A stretch of DNA of 64,000 nt from Paenibacillus terrae (GTDB lineage Bacteria; Bacillota; Bacilli; Paenibacillales; Paenibacillaceae). The notes below the pieces were generated by a model that had not been told where the DNA came from, did no database searches, and saw only the letters and a program-made list of their open reading frames with translations. The position numbers and the translations under genes were made by a program. Where the stretch lies: contig NZ_JTHP01000005.1 of the NCBI RefSeq assembly GCF_000943545.1, positions 106,342 through 170,341 of the forward strand. Direction: 5' to 3'. Within the stretch, counting starts at the first letter, position 1. The number at the start of each line of letters is the position of its first letter. Shown here one piece after another: positions 37,199 to 46,403 of the stretch.

Positions 37199-38236
37199 TT
37201 AACCATTCAAATAATGGCTTACAATTTCAGCAGCAGCGCCTTCGTCAGTGACAAGAATATCTTCCTGCCCGAAACGCAGCACTGCATGAATAGCAGCCGC
37301 CTTGCTCTTACCTCCAGCTACGCCTAGAACCGTCTCGGTACGCCTGATATCCTCCAAACGGAGTCCAAGCGTCAGCATTTTGTGAACAACGACGCCGTCT
37401 TCGTTAAAATAATAGCCAAACGATTCGGCAACCGCGCCCTCACTGCTGATCTGGGCAAAGGTTTCAGGGTCGAGCTTGCGTCTACGTGCCATTGCTATGG
37501 CGTTGCCTATCCCGTGAATGATGATCCGACTCTCTCGAATCAGGCTCAAAATATCCTGAATATTCGTATCTTCAAGCAGGGAGTTGTAAGCATGATTGCT
37601 GAGCAAATCCGGTACATGGAGCAGACGGTATTGTGAGCCGACCTTACGAGCCATTGTGGAAGCAATTGTGTTCGCCTGCATTTCCATGCTTTCTCCCAAA
37701 CCCCCACGTGCTGGTACGAACCATCCGCCCTTAAGTGGGCCATTAGCAGGTAGTGTCAGTTGGTCCGCCACGTCGGCAATCGTCGTGCCACCTGTTACGG
37801 CGACCACATCCTCGTCGTCCATAACGCCCAGCAGCGCTTTTGCCCCAGCACGGCCCAGCTCCTGCTTCGTTAAAGAAGAAGCATCCGAATCCCCTGGAAC
37901 GACAACCACCTTCCTCAAACCATAGGCTTGACGAATCTGATCCTCCAATTGGGACAGGCCGAACAAGTTGTTCGCAATCGGCTCCAGCTGTTCCAGCAGA
38001 TCCAGTCCTGCTTTGCTCACCTTCATGCCCACACTCTCAATCTCAATCAGCCCTTGGGCTTTAAGAAGATCGGTTTCGGCGCGCAACACGCGCTCGGTCA
38101 TGTTCAGTGAAGTCGCCAGCGTTCTGCGTCCAATAACATCGGACAGCATAATCTGATGCAGGATTGTGTACCTTTTTTTCAAAACATCCATGAGGTCGGG
38201 CAGAAGCTGCTTCTGTATTTCTAATATCTTTCGCAT
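37199..38236 (-). CDS. cggR: Central glycolytic genes regulator CggR
   Basis: 345 residues, SorC/DeoR family. The N-terminal winged helix (about 30-70; GRRTLATSLNMTERVLRAET) is followed by a sugar-binding domain (VVVPGDSD, VAVTGGTT, GVAGGKSKAAAI) that in Bacillus binds fructose-1,6-bisphosphate. It represses the operon until glycolytic intermediates rise. The ATG at 38236 has GGGAG 8 nt upstream; the GTG three codons earlier overlaps it. It is first in the operon, 91 nt before gapA. Confidence 0.94.
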   Translation of the reverse strand: MRKILEIQKQLLPDLMDVLKKRYTILHQIMLSDVIGRRTLATSLNMTERVLRAETDLLKAQGLIEIESVGMKVSKAGLDLLEQLEPIANNLFGLSQLEDQIRQAYGLRKVVVVPGDSDASSLTKQELGRAGAKALLGVMDDEDVVAVTGGTTIADVADQLTLPANGPLKGGWFVPARGGLGESMEMQANTIASTMARKVGSQYRLLHVPDLLSNHAYNSLLEDTNIQDILSLIRESRIIIHGIGNAIAMARRRKLDPETFAQISSEGAVAESFGYYFNEDGVVVHKMLTLGLRLEDIRRTETVLGVAGGKSKAAAIHAVLRFGQEDILVTDEGAAAEIVSHYLNG

Positions 38237-38290
38237 GCTTTCCACTCCCGCACACTTCTAAGTTCTATCTCTAATGCTATATCACTAACT

Positions 38291-38327
38291 GGTCTTAAAA
38301 CGTCCCGGGTTAACTTTTTAAGTCCCA
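38291..38327 (-). promoter_or_regulatory. CggR operator
   Basis: Two direct half-sites on the minus strand, TGGGACTTAAAAAGTTA and CGGGACGTTTTAAGACC, start 20 bp apart. This closely matches the tandem CGGGAC-N6-TGTC type operator of Bacillus cggR. It lies just downstream of the proposed -10, where it would block elongation or initiation. Confidence 0.7.
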
Positions 38328-38332
38328 CGTAT

Positions 38333-38361
38333 ATCTTACCCAATATTTGCTCCACATGCAA
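38333..38361 (-). promoter_or_regulatory. Sigma-A promoter of the glycolytic operon
   Basis: TTGCAT (38356-38361), 17 nt, TAAGAT (38333-38338) on the minus strand, immediately upstream of the CggR operator. Confidence 0.6.
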
Positions 38362-38471
38362 GTCTATCTGAACCTATATTTCTCAACTTTTTATGTGAAT
38401 ATGCGCACATAATAAAAGCTTGCAATTCAATGCCGTATATCATATAATCATCTTTGTTTCCAATTAGCTGT

Positions 38472-38546
38472 GCGCCCGTGGTCCAACGGATATGACGTAG
38501 GCCTCCGGAGCCTGAGATCGAGGTTCGATTCCTCGCGGGCGCGCCA
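38472..38546 (+). tRNA. tRNA-Arg (anticodon CCG)
   Basis: 75 nt with a full cloverleaf: acceptor GCGCCCG/CGGGCGC, discriminator G, encoded CCA, anticodon loop CTCCGGA with CCG at 38515-38517, and T-arm GAGGTTCGATTCCTC. It reads CGG codons. It stands alone between divergent cggR and clpP. Confidence 0.93.
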
Positions 38547-38591
38547 TTTTATATGAATGTTTAAATGCTTCTATATACTGTTTTAACCAAT

Positions 38592-38616
38592 AAGAGCGCA
38601 AAGGGCTCTTTTTTTT
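38592..38616 (+). terminator. tRNA-Arg terminator
   Basis: AAGAGC (38592-38597) pairs with GCTCTT (38605-38610), followed by a run of Ts. It lies 45 nt after the tRNA and overlaps the first CtsR heptad. Confidence 0.7.
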
Positions 38617-38642
38617 GACTATTAGTTTGACTTTCTTTGACT
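38614..38642 (+). promoter_or_regulatory. CtsR operator of clpP (three heptads)
   Basis: TTTGACT occurs at 38614-38620, 38626-38632 and 38636-38642. The last two, 3 nt apart, give AGTCAAA-GAA-AGTCAAA on the other strand, matching the CtsR box (A/G)GTCAAA-NAN-(A/G)GTCAAA. CtsR represses clp genes until heat or protein stress. Confidence 0.78.
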
Positions 38643-38755
38643 TTTTGTTTGAAATTGTTTATCATGTGGTTAATACGGTAACAGTTTATAAATAGGGACG
38701 TGTAATCGGCATGTCCACCAAATCCATTAACGATATTAAAGGGAGGTTTTTTGAC

Positions 38756-39352
38756 GTGAGCTATGTTCCTATGGTAGTAGAACAAAGTAACCGCGGCGAA
38801 CGCGCCTATGACATTTATTCCAGACTGTTGAAGGATCGCATTATTTTGTTGGGCTCGGACGTCAATGACGTTGTAGCCAACTCTATTATTGCGCAAATGC
38901 TGTTTTTGGCTGCCGAAGATCCTGAAAAAGACATTCACTTGTATGTTAACAGCCCTGGCGGTTCGATCACAGCCGGTATGGCCATTTTCGATACGATGCA
39001 ATACATTAAACCTGACGTATCTACGATTTGTGTAGGTATGGCGGCTTCTATGGGTGCGTTCTTGCTGAACGCAGGTGCCAAGGGCAAACGTTTTGCTTTG
39101 CCAAACAGCGAGATTATGATTCACCAACCGCTGGGTGGCGCACAAGGTCAAGCAACGGATATTGAAATCCGCGCCCGCCGCATTCTGAAAATGCGCGACA
39201 AATTGAACCGCATTCTCGCAGATCGCACAGGCCAACCACTGGAGCGCATTGAAAAAGACACAGACCGTGACTATTTCATGTCCGCAGATGATGCCAAGGA
39301 ATACGGTATTATTGATAAAGTGCTAACTAGCTCCTCTCCAGAAGGTGTATAA
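38756..39352 (+). CDS. clpP: ATP-dependent Clp protease proteolytic subunit
   Basis: 198 residues; the serine peptidase chamber used by ClpC, ClpX and ClpE. Catalytic Ser98 in GMAASMGAF, His123 in [10 protein letters not shown], Asp in the TDRD segment. I use the GTG at 38756: GGAGG lies 9 nt upstream and the protein then begins like other ClpPs ([16 protein letters not shown]). The frame opens at 38711 without a ribosome site. A CtsR operator lies about 115-140 nt upstream, with a terminator behind it. Confidence 0.94.
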   Translation: MSYVPMVVEQSNRGERAYDIYSRLLKDRIILLGSDVNDVVANSIIAQMLFLAAEDPEKDIHLYVNSPGGSITAGMAIFDTMQYIKPDVSTICVGMAASMGAFLLNAGAKGKRFALPNSEIMIHQPLGGAQGQATDIEIRARRILKMRDKLNRILADRTGQPLERIEKDTDRDYFMSADDAKEYGIIDKVLTSSSPEGV

Positions 39353-39388
39353 GAGAACGAATTATTGCCTCTGAATAGCTGATAAACC

Positions 39389-39431
39389 AAAAAGCTGCCC
39401 CGGATGATTGTATTCGGTAGGCAGCTTTTTT
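39389..39431. terminator. Bidirectional terminator between clpP and the convergent gene
   Basis: AAAAAGCTGCC and GGCAGCTTTTT form an 11-bp stem with U-runs possible on both strands. Confidence 0.8.
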
Positions 39432-39480
39432 GGGGTTTACTGTTCTTTTGGGTATAAATAATCCAAATGATTCATTTGTA

Positions 39481-40593
39481 CTATTCATTCTGTCCAGCAA
39501 AAGGCTTGCCGCCTTGAGGCAACAATTGAGCAAACGAATAAGTGAACTCAGGAATACCATACGCATAAGGCCCATACTCATACAAATCAAATACAATCGT
39601 CACACCGCTATTCGTTACATAAAAATTCGGATTAGCCGCAATATCCTTGAAGCCACCAAAGCCGCCTTCATTCATCATTGGCCCATTAATTTTTTTCTTC
39701 AGGTCGCTATTAAGAAACTGTTTGTAATTAGGATCGGCCTTCAGCACATCAGACAATTGCAGCAATTTTCCATCAGCGAGTGAGAACGTATATCCTTTAC
39801 GGGCCGTCATACCATGAGCACCAGCCGTATCGGAGTAATCCTCCATAATGATGCTCAAAATCCCTTGTTGGTTATAGGCAATAGCAAAATCATTACTGAA
39901 AGCATACGGTCTTTCTACTGTAGGTTCACCCTCTGCTACTTGCTTTTTGCCTGCTGCCAGTACTCCCTCCGCTTGCTTTTTGAGCACACTATTAATGGCC
40001 TGCTGAGCTTCAGGGTTTAGCTGGCCACCGCTGATTTGCGGGTACTTAACCTTGTAGGAAACCTTTGCATCACTCGAAACCGGAAGAGATTGGGACGTAA
40101 TCGTGATCGGATTCAGCTGGCTTTTACTCAATATTACGGTTTTCTGAGCTGTATTCCACTGAGCATCGATGCCCAGATAGTCTTTCAGTAGACTCATAGG
40201 AATGTACAGCTTCCCGGCGATCTGTTTGACGCCCATGTTGCGTGTGCTTATTCCATTGACATTGACATAGGAACCATCGGAGGAAGAGGACATGATGTAA
40301 AGCTTATTGTACCCGTTGCCTACAGTGTAGGTAGCCTCTTTGGCATCATAACTCACCGGAATCCCCAGGCTGTCCCGCAATGCTGCTACGGGAATCAATG
40401 TGCTTCCGTTCACCTGAATCCCTTTGGTGGCCAACGTTTTACCATTCCATTGGATAGAAACACCTGGTTGCTGTGCTGTAGCCTGTTGTTTGGATGGAGC
40501 TGCCTCGATATAGGAAACAGGAACAACTGCGACTCCTACTAAAATTCCCGCTGCCAGCAGTCCGGAGCCCCATTTTTTTGTATGCTTGTTCAT
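39481..40593 (-). CDS. Secreted protein with copper amine oxidase N-terminal domain and DUF3298/DUF4163
   Basis: 370 residues. A signal peptide (about 1-32, ending near IEAAPS) is followed by a copper amine oxidase-N (stalk-type) domain, about 45-155 (QVNGSTLIPVAALRDSLGIP; LYIPMSLLKDYLGIDAQWN). Residues about 165-360 match DUF4163/DUF3298 as in RsiV/PdaC-type proteins (AYNQQGILSIIMEDYSDTAG; GVTIVFDLYEYGPYAYGIPE). It probably acts at the cell wall; these domains bind rather than catalyse. GGAGG precedes the ATG. Single-gene unit. Confidence 0.8.
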   Translation of the reverse strand: MNKHTKKWGSGLLAAGILVGVAVVPVSYIEAAPSKQQATAQQPGVSIQWNGKTLATKGIQVNGSTLIPVAALRDSLGIPVSYDAKEATYTVGNGYNKLYIMSSSSDGSYVNVNGISTRNMGVKQIAGKLYIPMSLLKDYLGIDAQWNTAQKTVILSKSQLNPITITSQSLPVSSDAKVSYKVKYPQISGGQLNPEAQQAINSVLKKQAEGVLAAGKKQVAEGEPTVERPYAFSNDFAIAYNQQGILSIIMEDYSDTAGAHGMTARKGYTFSLADGKLLQLSDVLKADPNYKQFLNSDLKKKINGPMMNEGGFGGFKDIAANPNFYVTNSGVTIVFDLYEYGPYAYGIPEFTYSFAQLLPQGGKPFAGQNE

Positions 40594-40763
40594 ATTAAAT
40601 ATTCCTCCTGTTATAGATGTGTATTCTATGTGTATTGATTACTTTACTTATTATATCTATCCCCCTATGTTCGTAGTTTACAATCTGTACACTCCCCGAT
40701 TTCAATCTGTACATCTAGTAGGCGCCAGCCGTTACAGACTCATTACAAAATAGTTTCGACATA

Positions 40764-40814
40764 TAAAAAAAGCCAGCAAGCCATCCTGCAAATAAAGCAG
40801 GGCGCTTGTGGCTT
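40764..40814 (-). terminator. Terminator of the SIMPL gene
   Basis: On the minus strand AAGCCACAAGC, CCTGC-loop-GCAGG and GCTTGCTGGCTT form a long imperfect stem followed by seven Ts. Confidence 0.75.
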
Positions 40815-40830
40815 CGTTATAATCTGTACG

Positions 40831-41592
40831 TTAGTTCAATTCGTATTGTGCCGACACTTGGACTTTCACAGTCACTTGGCCAGATTGTATCTCTGTTCCA
40901 CCATTTGTATCCAGGAGTGCCTTACTCATAGCAGCCTCACGTTGTGTGAAGATTTGGGCGTCTCCCCCATCTACCGTTACGTTCAAGAGAGTTCCAAGCC
41001 CACGTTTGGTTGCCTTGGCTACGGCACTGGCTTTAGATTGAGCATTCCCCAACGCCTTGGCAATCGCTTCTTCTTCATAAGCTGAAGAGTTTTCTACCGA
41101 AAAACGCACATTATCCACGTTGTTCGCTCCAGACTGTGTGGCCTCATCCAGTAACTGACCGATTTTATCCAAATTACGGTACTTGACGGAAAGCGTATGG
41201 TTGGCAATGTAGCCTTTGAGCTTCTGTCCTTGTTTTTCGTCATAGGTATAGTTAGGCTGCACGTAGAACTGGCTCGTCTGAATGTCGTCTGCACTGATGC
41301 TCCACTTTTCTTTCAGCAATTGTGTGACCTTACTTATTTTAGCGGCGTTGGCTTTTTGGGCAGCGGCTGCTGTATTTCCTTCAGATTGTACGCCGATGGA
41401 TAGATAGGCAATATCGGGTTTAACCAATACTTCCCCGCTGCCACTCACATTAATTACACTGCTTACCGTCGTAGACGCTGACGCGGCATAGGCGCGATCT
41501 GTTCCTGTCCATAATCCTCCCGCTACTACTCCTGCCAATAATGCTCCTGCCAAAACTGCTGTATTTGCAGCTTTTGTCCAATGTTTCATCAT
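40831..41592 (-). CDS. Secreted SIMPL-domain (DUF541) protein
   Basis: 253 residues. A signal peptide (about 1-37, AYAAS) is followed by a SIMPL domain: INVSGSGEVLVKPDIAYLSI, DIQTSQFYVQPNYTYDEKQG, and YEEEAIAKALGNAQSKASAV. Family members are periplasmic or extracellular beta-rich oligomers linked to oxidative stress tolerance and cell-surface functions; the precise role is unknown. AGAGGG is 5 nt before the first of two adjacent ATGs. Monocistronic, with its own terminator. Confidence 0.82.
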   Translation of the reverse strand: MMKHWTKAANTAVLAGALLAGVVAGGLWTGTDRAYAASASTTVSSVINVSGSGEVLVKPDIAYLSIGVQSEGNTAAAAQKANAAKISKVTQLLKEKWSISADDIQTSQFYVQPNYTYDEKQGQKLKGYIANHTLSVKYRNLDKIGQLLDEATQSGANNVDNVRFSVENSSAYEEEAIAKALGNAQSKASAVAKATKRGLGTLLNVTVDGGDAQIFTQREAAMSKALLDTNGGTEIQSGQVTVKVQVSAQYELN

Positions 41593-41798
41593 ATTCGCCC
41601 TCTTTTCTTGATGATGTGTGTACCTTCCAGACGGAAACTAAGGGAAAAGGTTGCAGTTAGGCACCACATTTTCGAAACAGAGTACCATCACAGAATGTAA
41701 ATTGCTTGTAGCTTGGGCTAAACACAGCGCCGGTATTCAAAGAGACCACATTGTAGCAGCCCAACAGGGGATTGCCGACTCTGTTTTTTCGGGTACAA

Positions 41799-41819
41799 AA
41801 AAGCCCCAAAGGGGCTTTT
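41799..41819 (-). terminator. HPr gene terminator
   Basis: AAAAGCCCC-aaa-GGGGCTTTT on the minus strand, ending in a U-run, 40 nt after the stop codon. Confidence 0.8.
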
Positions 41820-41858
41820 CACTAAGAGCATATACCATATCACAAAGCAGATGTTGAT

Positions 41859-42128
41859 TTATTGATTTTCCAGCTCTACCTTACTAACCAGACTTACTAG
41901 AGCGTTTACAGCCTGTTCGGCATCCGCACCTTCAGCACTAATGTAAATTTCAGTACCTGTACTGATGGCAAGGCTCATAATACCCATAATACTCTTGGCA
42001 TTAACCTTTTTGTCTTCTTTTTCCACAAAAATCTCAGATGAATATTTATTCGCTTCCTGTACGAACAACGCAGCAGGTCTGGCGTGCAGTCCTGTTTTCA
42101 AGCGTACGACTACCGGATGTTTTGACAT
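41859..42128 (-). CDS. HPr-family phosphocarrier protein (crh locus)
   Basis: 89 residues. His15 in TGLHARPAALF is the PTS phosphorylation site and Ser46 in NAKSIMGIM is the HPr kinase site; both are present. The position behind rapZ-yvcK-whiA is where B. subtilis has crh, whose product carries Gln15 and cannot act in sugar transport. Here the histidine suggests either true HPr or a bifunctional form. Its kinase HprK is encoded at 60257. It is separated from whiA by a terminator, so it has its own promoter. Confidence 0.88.
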   Translation of the reverse strand: MSKHPVVVRLKTGLHARPAALFVQEANKYSSEIFVEKEDKKVNAKSIMGIMSLAISTGTEIYISAEGADAEQAVNALVSLVSKVELENQ

Positions 42129-42221
42129 GTCAGCTTACCCCCTCATCAAATAAATCTGGACACTACTTACTCCATTTTATTTATCACATTATAACATTAA
42201 CCCGGGACAGACACTAGAAAA

Positions 42222-42249
42222 AAACTAAAAAAACCGGGGCTGAAGCCCC
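42222..42249 (-). terminator. whiA terminator
   Basis: GGGGC-ttca-GCCCC followed by GGTTTTTTT on the minus strand, 14 nt after whiA. Confidence 0.8.
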
Positions 42250-42262
42250 ACAGACACTCCTT

Positions 42263-43207
42263 TTAAGGAATCAGGCCGTTTTCTCCCCTGATTTTGTCAG
42301 CCATCTCGTCAATTTTGCGAAGTCGATGATTTACACCCGATTTACTCACGACCCCTTTGAGCATTTCCCCGACTTCTTTCAAATTCAAGTCAGGATGTGC
42401 CAGACGTATTTCCGCCACCTCTCGCAGCTTATCCGGCAGCGTATCCAGGCCGACTTCCCTCTCCAGCAACTTGATATTCTCAATTTGCCGGACAGCAGCT
42501 CCAATCGTCTTGTTCAGATTAGCCGTTTCGCAATTAACAATCCGGTTTACGGAATTGCGCATATCACGCATAATGCGGACATCCTCAAATTTGAACAAAG
42601 CCTGATGCGCCCCAATGATGCTGAGTAGCTCAATGATCTTTTCGCCTTCCTTGATGTAGAGAATAAAGCCTTTTTTTCGTTCAATGCAGCGGGCATTCAG
42701 ATGAAACTCATTCGCCAGATCGACCAGCGCCTGGCAATGCTCCTCATACATTGAGGAAATCTCCAGATGGTAAGACGATCCCTCCGGATTGTTCACAGAG
42801 CCACCTGCCATAAAAGCGCCACGCAAATAAGCCCGCTTACAACAGTTTTTCCGAATGATATCCCGATTAATCCCGTCCGTGAACATGAACCCTTCTGATA
42901 CGATGTAAAGATCCTTCAACAGCTCTTGTACACCGCTTGGAATGCGGACAATGTACACGTTATTTTTTTTCAGACGCATTTTTTTCCGTACAAGCAGCTC
43001 GATATGAACTTGAAAATGCTTTTTGATCAAGGAGTAAATCCGCCTTGCAATCGCGGCATTTTCTGTAGATATATCCAATATCACCCTTTTATTGGACAGC
43101 TGTACGGATCCGAGCATACGTATGAGTGCAGATAGTTCTGCTTTTTCACAGCAGGGCTGGCTTTCAATCATCGTAAGCTCTTTTTTTGTTTGTGCCGCAA
43201 AGGACAA
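42263..43207 (-). CDS. whiA: DNA-binding protein WhiA
   Basis: 314 residues. The N-terminal part is a degenerate LAGLIDADG homing-endonuclease fold ([38 protein letters not shown]) and the C-terminal part is a helix-turn-helix ([21 protein letters not shown]). It acts in cell division and chromosome segregation in Bacillus and in sporulation in Streptomyces. The TTG at 43207 is chosen: GGAGG lies 8 nt before it and the start matches MSFA-type WhiA N-termini. 5 nt after yvcK. Confidence 0.93.
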   Translation of the reverse strand: MSFAAQTKKELTMIESQPCCEKAELSALIRMLGSVQLSNKRVILDISTENAAIARRIYSLIKKHFQVHIELLVRKKMRLKKNNVYIVRIPSGVQELLKDLYIVSEGFMFTDGINRDIIRKNCCKRAYLRGAFMAGGSVNNPEGSSYHLEISSMYEEHCQALVDLANEFHLNARCIERKKGFILYIKEGEKIIELLSIIGAHQALFKFEDVRIMRDMRNSVNRIVNCETANLNKTIGAAVRQIENIKLLEREVGLDTLPDKLREVAEIRLAHPDLNLKEVGEMLKGVVSKSGVNHRLRKIDEMADKIRGENGLIP

Positions 43208-43212
43208 GGGAC

Positions 43213-44199
43213 TCACCTCCTTCTTAATATCCAGTTTTGTACCAATTGGTAAATGTGCTGGCTCAGTTTGTCGGCATCATGCCGTAAATAGGTGCGGAAC
43301 AGAACAAGCGTATCTGCCACCACTTTATAGCCCCGGTCAGTCAGCTCTCCCATATCTACTTGAACTGGCTTGGCTCCCTGCTCGGCATACATTTCCTGTA
43401 CTTGGGGCGGAATTTCTCCATTATTGACGATTACATAATCAAACAAATGATGCCCTACATGTTCATAAATAGCCTGCAAGTGGTCTCCCACAGTATATCC
43501 ATCCGTTTCGCCCGGCTGAGTCATAACGTTGCAGACGAATATCTTGATAGCGTCTGATTTCACTACAGCCTCTGCAAGCTTCGGTACGAGCAGATTGGGC
43601 AAAATGCTGGTATACAGACTGCCAGGACCAATCAGGATCGCATCAGCTTCATTAATGGCCTCTACAGCCTCAGGCAACGGCTCCACGTGAGTCGGTTCAA
43701 GAAAAACACGTTTGATTCTGCCGCCCGCTTCCGGAATTTTGGATTCACCGGTAACCACCGTGCCATCCTCCATTTCGGCACTCAGCACAACGCCTTCTTC
43801 AGCCGCCGGCAGCACACGCCCCCGTACAGCAAATACACGGCTAAGCTCACGCACCGCCGTCACAAAATCTCCCGATATATCGGTCATCGCCGCTAAAATC
43901 AGGTTGCCCAGACTATGGCCTGCCAAACCTGATCCTGCGCCGAAACGGTATTTCAGCATATCGGACATCACCGGCTCTACATCAGCCAGTGCAGTCAGTA
44001 CATTTCGAATATCCCCCGGAGGGGGCATTTGCAGCTCACTGCGCAATATCCCGGAGCTTCCGCCATCGTCAGCGACTGTAACAATAGCCGTAATATCAAG
44101 TGGCTTTTGTTTCAACCCCCGCAGCATGACGGACAAGCCGGTTCCGCCACCCATAACAACAATACGAGGGCGCTCCCGTTGTGATCCGGTCTCGTTCAT
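43213..44199 (-). CDS. yvcK: GlmR/YvcK-type regulator (UDP-sugar binding)
   Basis: 328 residues; CofD-like fold. Motifs: [45 protein letters not shown], and [16 protein letters not shown]. In Bacillus it binds UDP-GlcNAc and is required on gluconeogenic carbon sources and for cell-wall precursor supply. It lies 12 nt after rapZ and 5 nt before whiA, in the conserved order. Confidence 0.93.
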   Translation of the reverse strand: MNETGSQRERPRIVVMGGGTGLSVMLRGLKQKPLDITAIVTVADDGGSSGILRSELQMPPPGDIRNVLTALADVEPVMSDMLKYRFGAGSGLAGHSLGNLILAAMTDISGDFVTAVRELSRVFAVRGRVLPAAEEGVVLSAEMEDGTVVTGESKIPEAGGRIKRVFLEPTHVEPLPEAVEAINEADAILIGPGSLYTSILPNLLVPKLAEAVVKSDAIKIFVCNVMTQPGETDGYTVGDHLQAIYEHVGHHLFDYVIVNNGEIPPQVQEMYAEQGAKPVQVDMGELTDRGYKVVADTLVLFRTYLRHDADKLSQHIYQLVQNWILRRR

Positions 44200-44211
44200 G
44201 TTTTCACCTCA

Positions 44212-45111
44212 TTAATGCCGGTCGCGATCAGCATCCCGATGTGAAACAGAAACTGATTCTGTTTCACTGGCACCCAGCATTTTTCCTAAATATTCAGATA
44301 TCGCGACAGAACGATGCTTACCACCGGTACAGCCGATACCGATAATGACCTGGCTCTTGCCTTCCTTGCGGTATTGCGGAATCAAAAAATGTAACATATC
44401 CAGCAGCTTGGTCAGAAATACCTGAGTCTCAGGCCATTTCATAACATAATCATACACATCGCTATCCTGTCCGGTGTGTGGCCGCAATTGGTCCACATAG
44501 TGAGGATTGGGCAGGAAACGCACGTCGAATATAAGATCGGCATCAATGGGAATACCATATTTAAAGCCGAACGAGGTAACGTTTACGGAAAGCATGCTGC
44601 TCTCCAGATGAGAAAATCGGGAAATAATCCGCGCCTTTAAGGTTGCAGGCTTCATCACACTTGTATCAATGACTTGTGTTGCCGAGCTTTTTAGCTCTTC
44701 CAGCATTTTGCGCTCCAGTCGTATTCCGTCCAAAGGCATACCATCCGGAGCAAGCGGGTGGCGACGACGGCTTTCTTTGTATCGTTGTACGAGAACACCG
44801 TCATTGGCATTCAGGAACAAAATTTCACAATGAATCGTAAAATGATCCTTAATATAGTTCAATGATTCCGACAAAGCCGTAAAAAATTCTCGCCCACGCA
44901 AGTCAATTACCAGCGCCACTTTGCCTATCTTACCGTTGGACTGCTCAATTAATTCAGCAAACTTGGGAATCAGCACAGGCGGTAAATTATCAACGCAGAA
45001 GAAGCCCAAATCTTCCAGGCTTTGCACTGCAATGGTCTTCCCTGCGCCTGACATTCCCGTAATAATAATGAGTGTTGCCCACGGCGCAGCGTTTTTTAGG
45101 TTGTCTGTCAT
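44212..45111 (-). CDS. rapZ: RNase adapter / nucleotide-binding protein RapZ (YvcJ)
   Basis: 299 residues. Walker A GMSGAGKT is at 19-26, and the C-terminal domain holds GIGCTGGKHRSVAI. It hydrolyses ATP/GTP; in E. coli it controls GlmZ decay, in Bacillus it affects competence. The ATG at 45111 has GGAGAGG 8 nt upstream; the frame begins ten codons earlier without a site. First of the rapZ-yvcK-whiA unit, 53 nt after the glucokinase gene. Its tail is rich in Asp, Arg and Ser. Confidence 0.92.
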   Translation of the reverse strand: MTDNLKNAAPWATLIIITGMSGAGKTIAVQSLEDLGFFCVDNLPPVLIPKFAELIEQSNGKIGKVALVIDLRGREFFTALSESLNYIKDHFTIHCEILFLNANDGVLVQRYKESRRRHPLAPDGMPLDGIRLERKMLEELKSSATQVIDTSVMKPATLKARIISRFSHLESSMLSVNVTSFGFKYGIPIDADLIFDVRFLPNPHYVDQLRPHTGQDSDVYDYVMKWPETQVFLTKLLDMLHFLIPQYRKEGKSQVIIGIGCTGGKHRSVAISEYLGKMLGASETESVSVSHRDADRDRH

Positions 45112-45164
45112 ATGGACTTCCCTCTCCTTTTGCTTCATCACACTCTATGTCAGTAACCTATGGA

Positions 45165-46115
45165 TCAGGAGCGCAGCAGCAAACCGGCTGCTCCTACGAT
45201 ACCTGCATCATTGCCAAGCGATGCCGGAACAATAGATACCCCTCGCTGGAGCGGCTCAGGTGCCAGTTTGGCATATACCAGACGCATCTCTTCGAACAAG
45301 AAATCACCCGCTTTGGAAACACCACCGCCTACAATAAACAGCTCCGGGTTTAGCACGGTGGCAACCGCTGCCATAGATTTCCCCAAATAAAAGGCAGCCC
45401 GCTTCACAATACGCAGCGCGACCTCATCCCCAGCCTTGGCCGCATCAAATACTTCCTTAGCGGCGATTTGATCTTCCAGCGCCAGGGAAGTCCGATCTCC
45501 ACGTTCCACAGCGTCATTTGCCATACGGATAATGCCCGTGGCGGAAGATACGGTTTCCAGGCAACCCATTTTGCCGCATCCACACTGAATGGCCTCCAGA
45601 TCCGGTACAACGCTCATATGACCAATTTCTCCAGCCATGCCTGAGAAACCTTGATATATTTTACCATTAATAATAATACCACCGCCTACACCCGTACCCA
45701 GGGTATAACATACGCAGTTTTCTATACCTTTGCCCGCCCCGGCCCAAGCTTCGCCAAGTGCAGCGACGTTAGCATCGTTGTCTATTTTTACAGGCTTGCC
45801 GATCCGTTCCTCCAACAGCGCACGAATCGGTACGTCACGAAAGCCAATATTGGGAGCGAGGACTATAATGCCTTCGCGAACATTCGTAAAACCGGCAACG
45901 CCCGCTCCGACACCCTTCAGTTGATCCCATTCATAGGGAGATTGCTCAACAATGTGCCGCACATATTTTTCGATATTGCTGATCACAACGTCTACACCCT
46001 TAGCTGTTTCCGTTGGTCCTTCGTATGTGTGCAAAAGCTGTCCGTCTTCATTACAAATGCCTACCTTGATTGCTGTACCGCCCAAATCGACACCCACATA
46101 GATACTTTCAGACAT
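45165..46115 (-). CDS. glcK: ROK-family glucokinase
   Basis: 316 residues; phosphorylates glucose with ATP in the cytoplasm. ATP-binding GVDLGGTAIKVG at the start, catalytic Asp in DNDANVAALGE, sugar site GEIGH, and the ROK zinc/cysteine motif CGCGKMGCLE. The ATG at 46115 has AAAGGTGG 8 nt upstream. It is immediately before rapZ in the same direction and so may share its transcript. Confidence 0.9.
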   Translation of the reverse strand: MSESIYVGVDLGGTAIKVGICNEDGQLLHTYEGPTETAKGVDVVISNIEKYVRHIVEQSPYEWDQLKGVGAGVAGFTNVREGIIVLAPNIGFRDVPIRALLEERIGKPVKIDNDANVAALGEAWAGAGKGIENCVCYTLGTGVGGGIIINGKIYQGFSGMAGEIGHMSVVPDLEAIQCGCGKMGCLETVSSATGIIRMANDAVERGDRTSLALEDQIAAKEVFDAAKAGDEVALRIVKRAAFYLGKSMAAVATVLNPELFIVGGGVSKAGDFLFEEMRLVYAKLAPEPLQRGVSIVPASLGNDAGIVGAAGLLLRS

Positions 46116-46293
46116 GTTCCAAGCCACCTTTATGTTTACTTAAAAACTGTGTATGAAATATATGATTAAAATCTTGACTTATAATAGTTACCTACGTTCC
46201 AACTATAATTGAAGCCCCCGTTACGGTCAAGGACACTTCCCTGTTGGAAAGCGCAGGATTAGCAGAACTTCAGGTCCCATCATCCATAAAAAG

Positions 46294-46326
46294 GAGAAAG
46301 CCTGTGCAGATGCAGCAGGCTTTCTC
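46294..46326 (-). terminator. trxB terminator
   Basis: GAGAAAGCCTG and CAGGCTTTCTC form an 11-bp stem, followed by CTTTTTAT on the minus strand. Confidence 0.8.
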
Positions 46327-46403
46327 TTCCTGAATCTAAGGCACGACTTAACAGGGCCTAACCATCGCCCTCACCTTAGCCAAATTGTATCCTGTAGCTT
46401 TCT

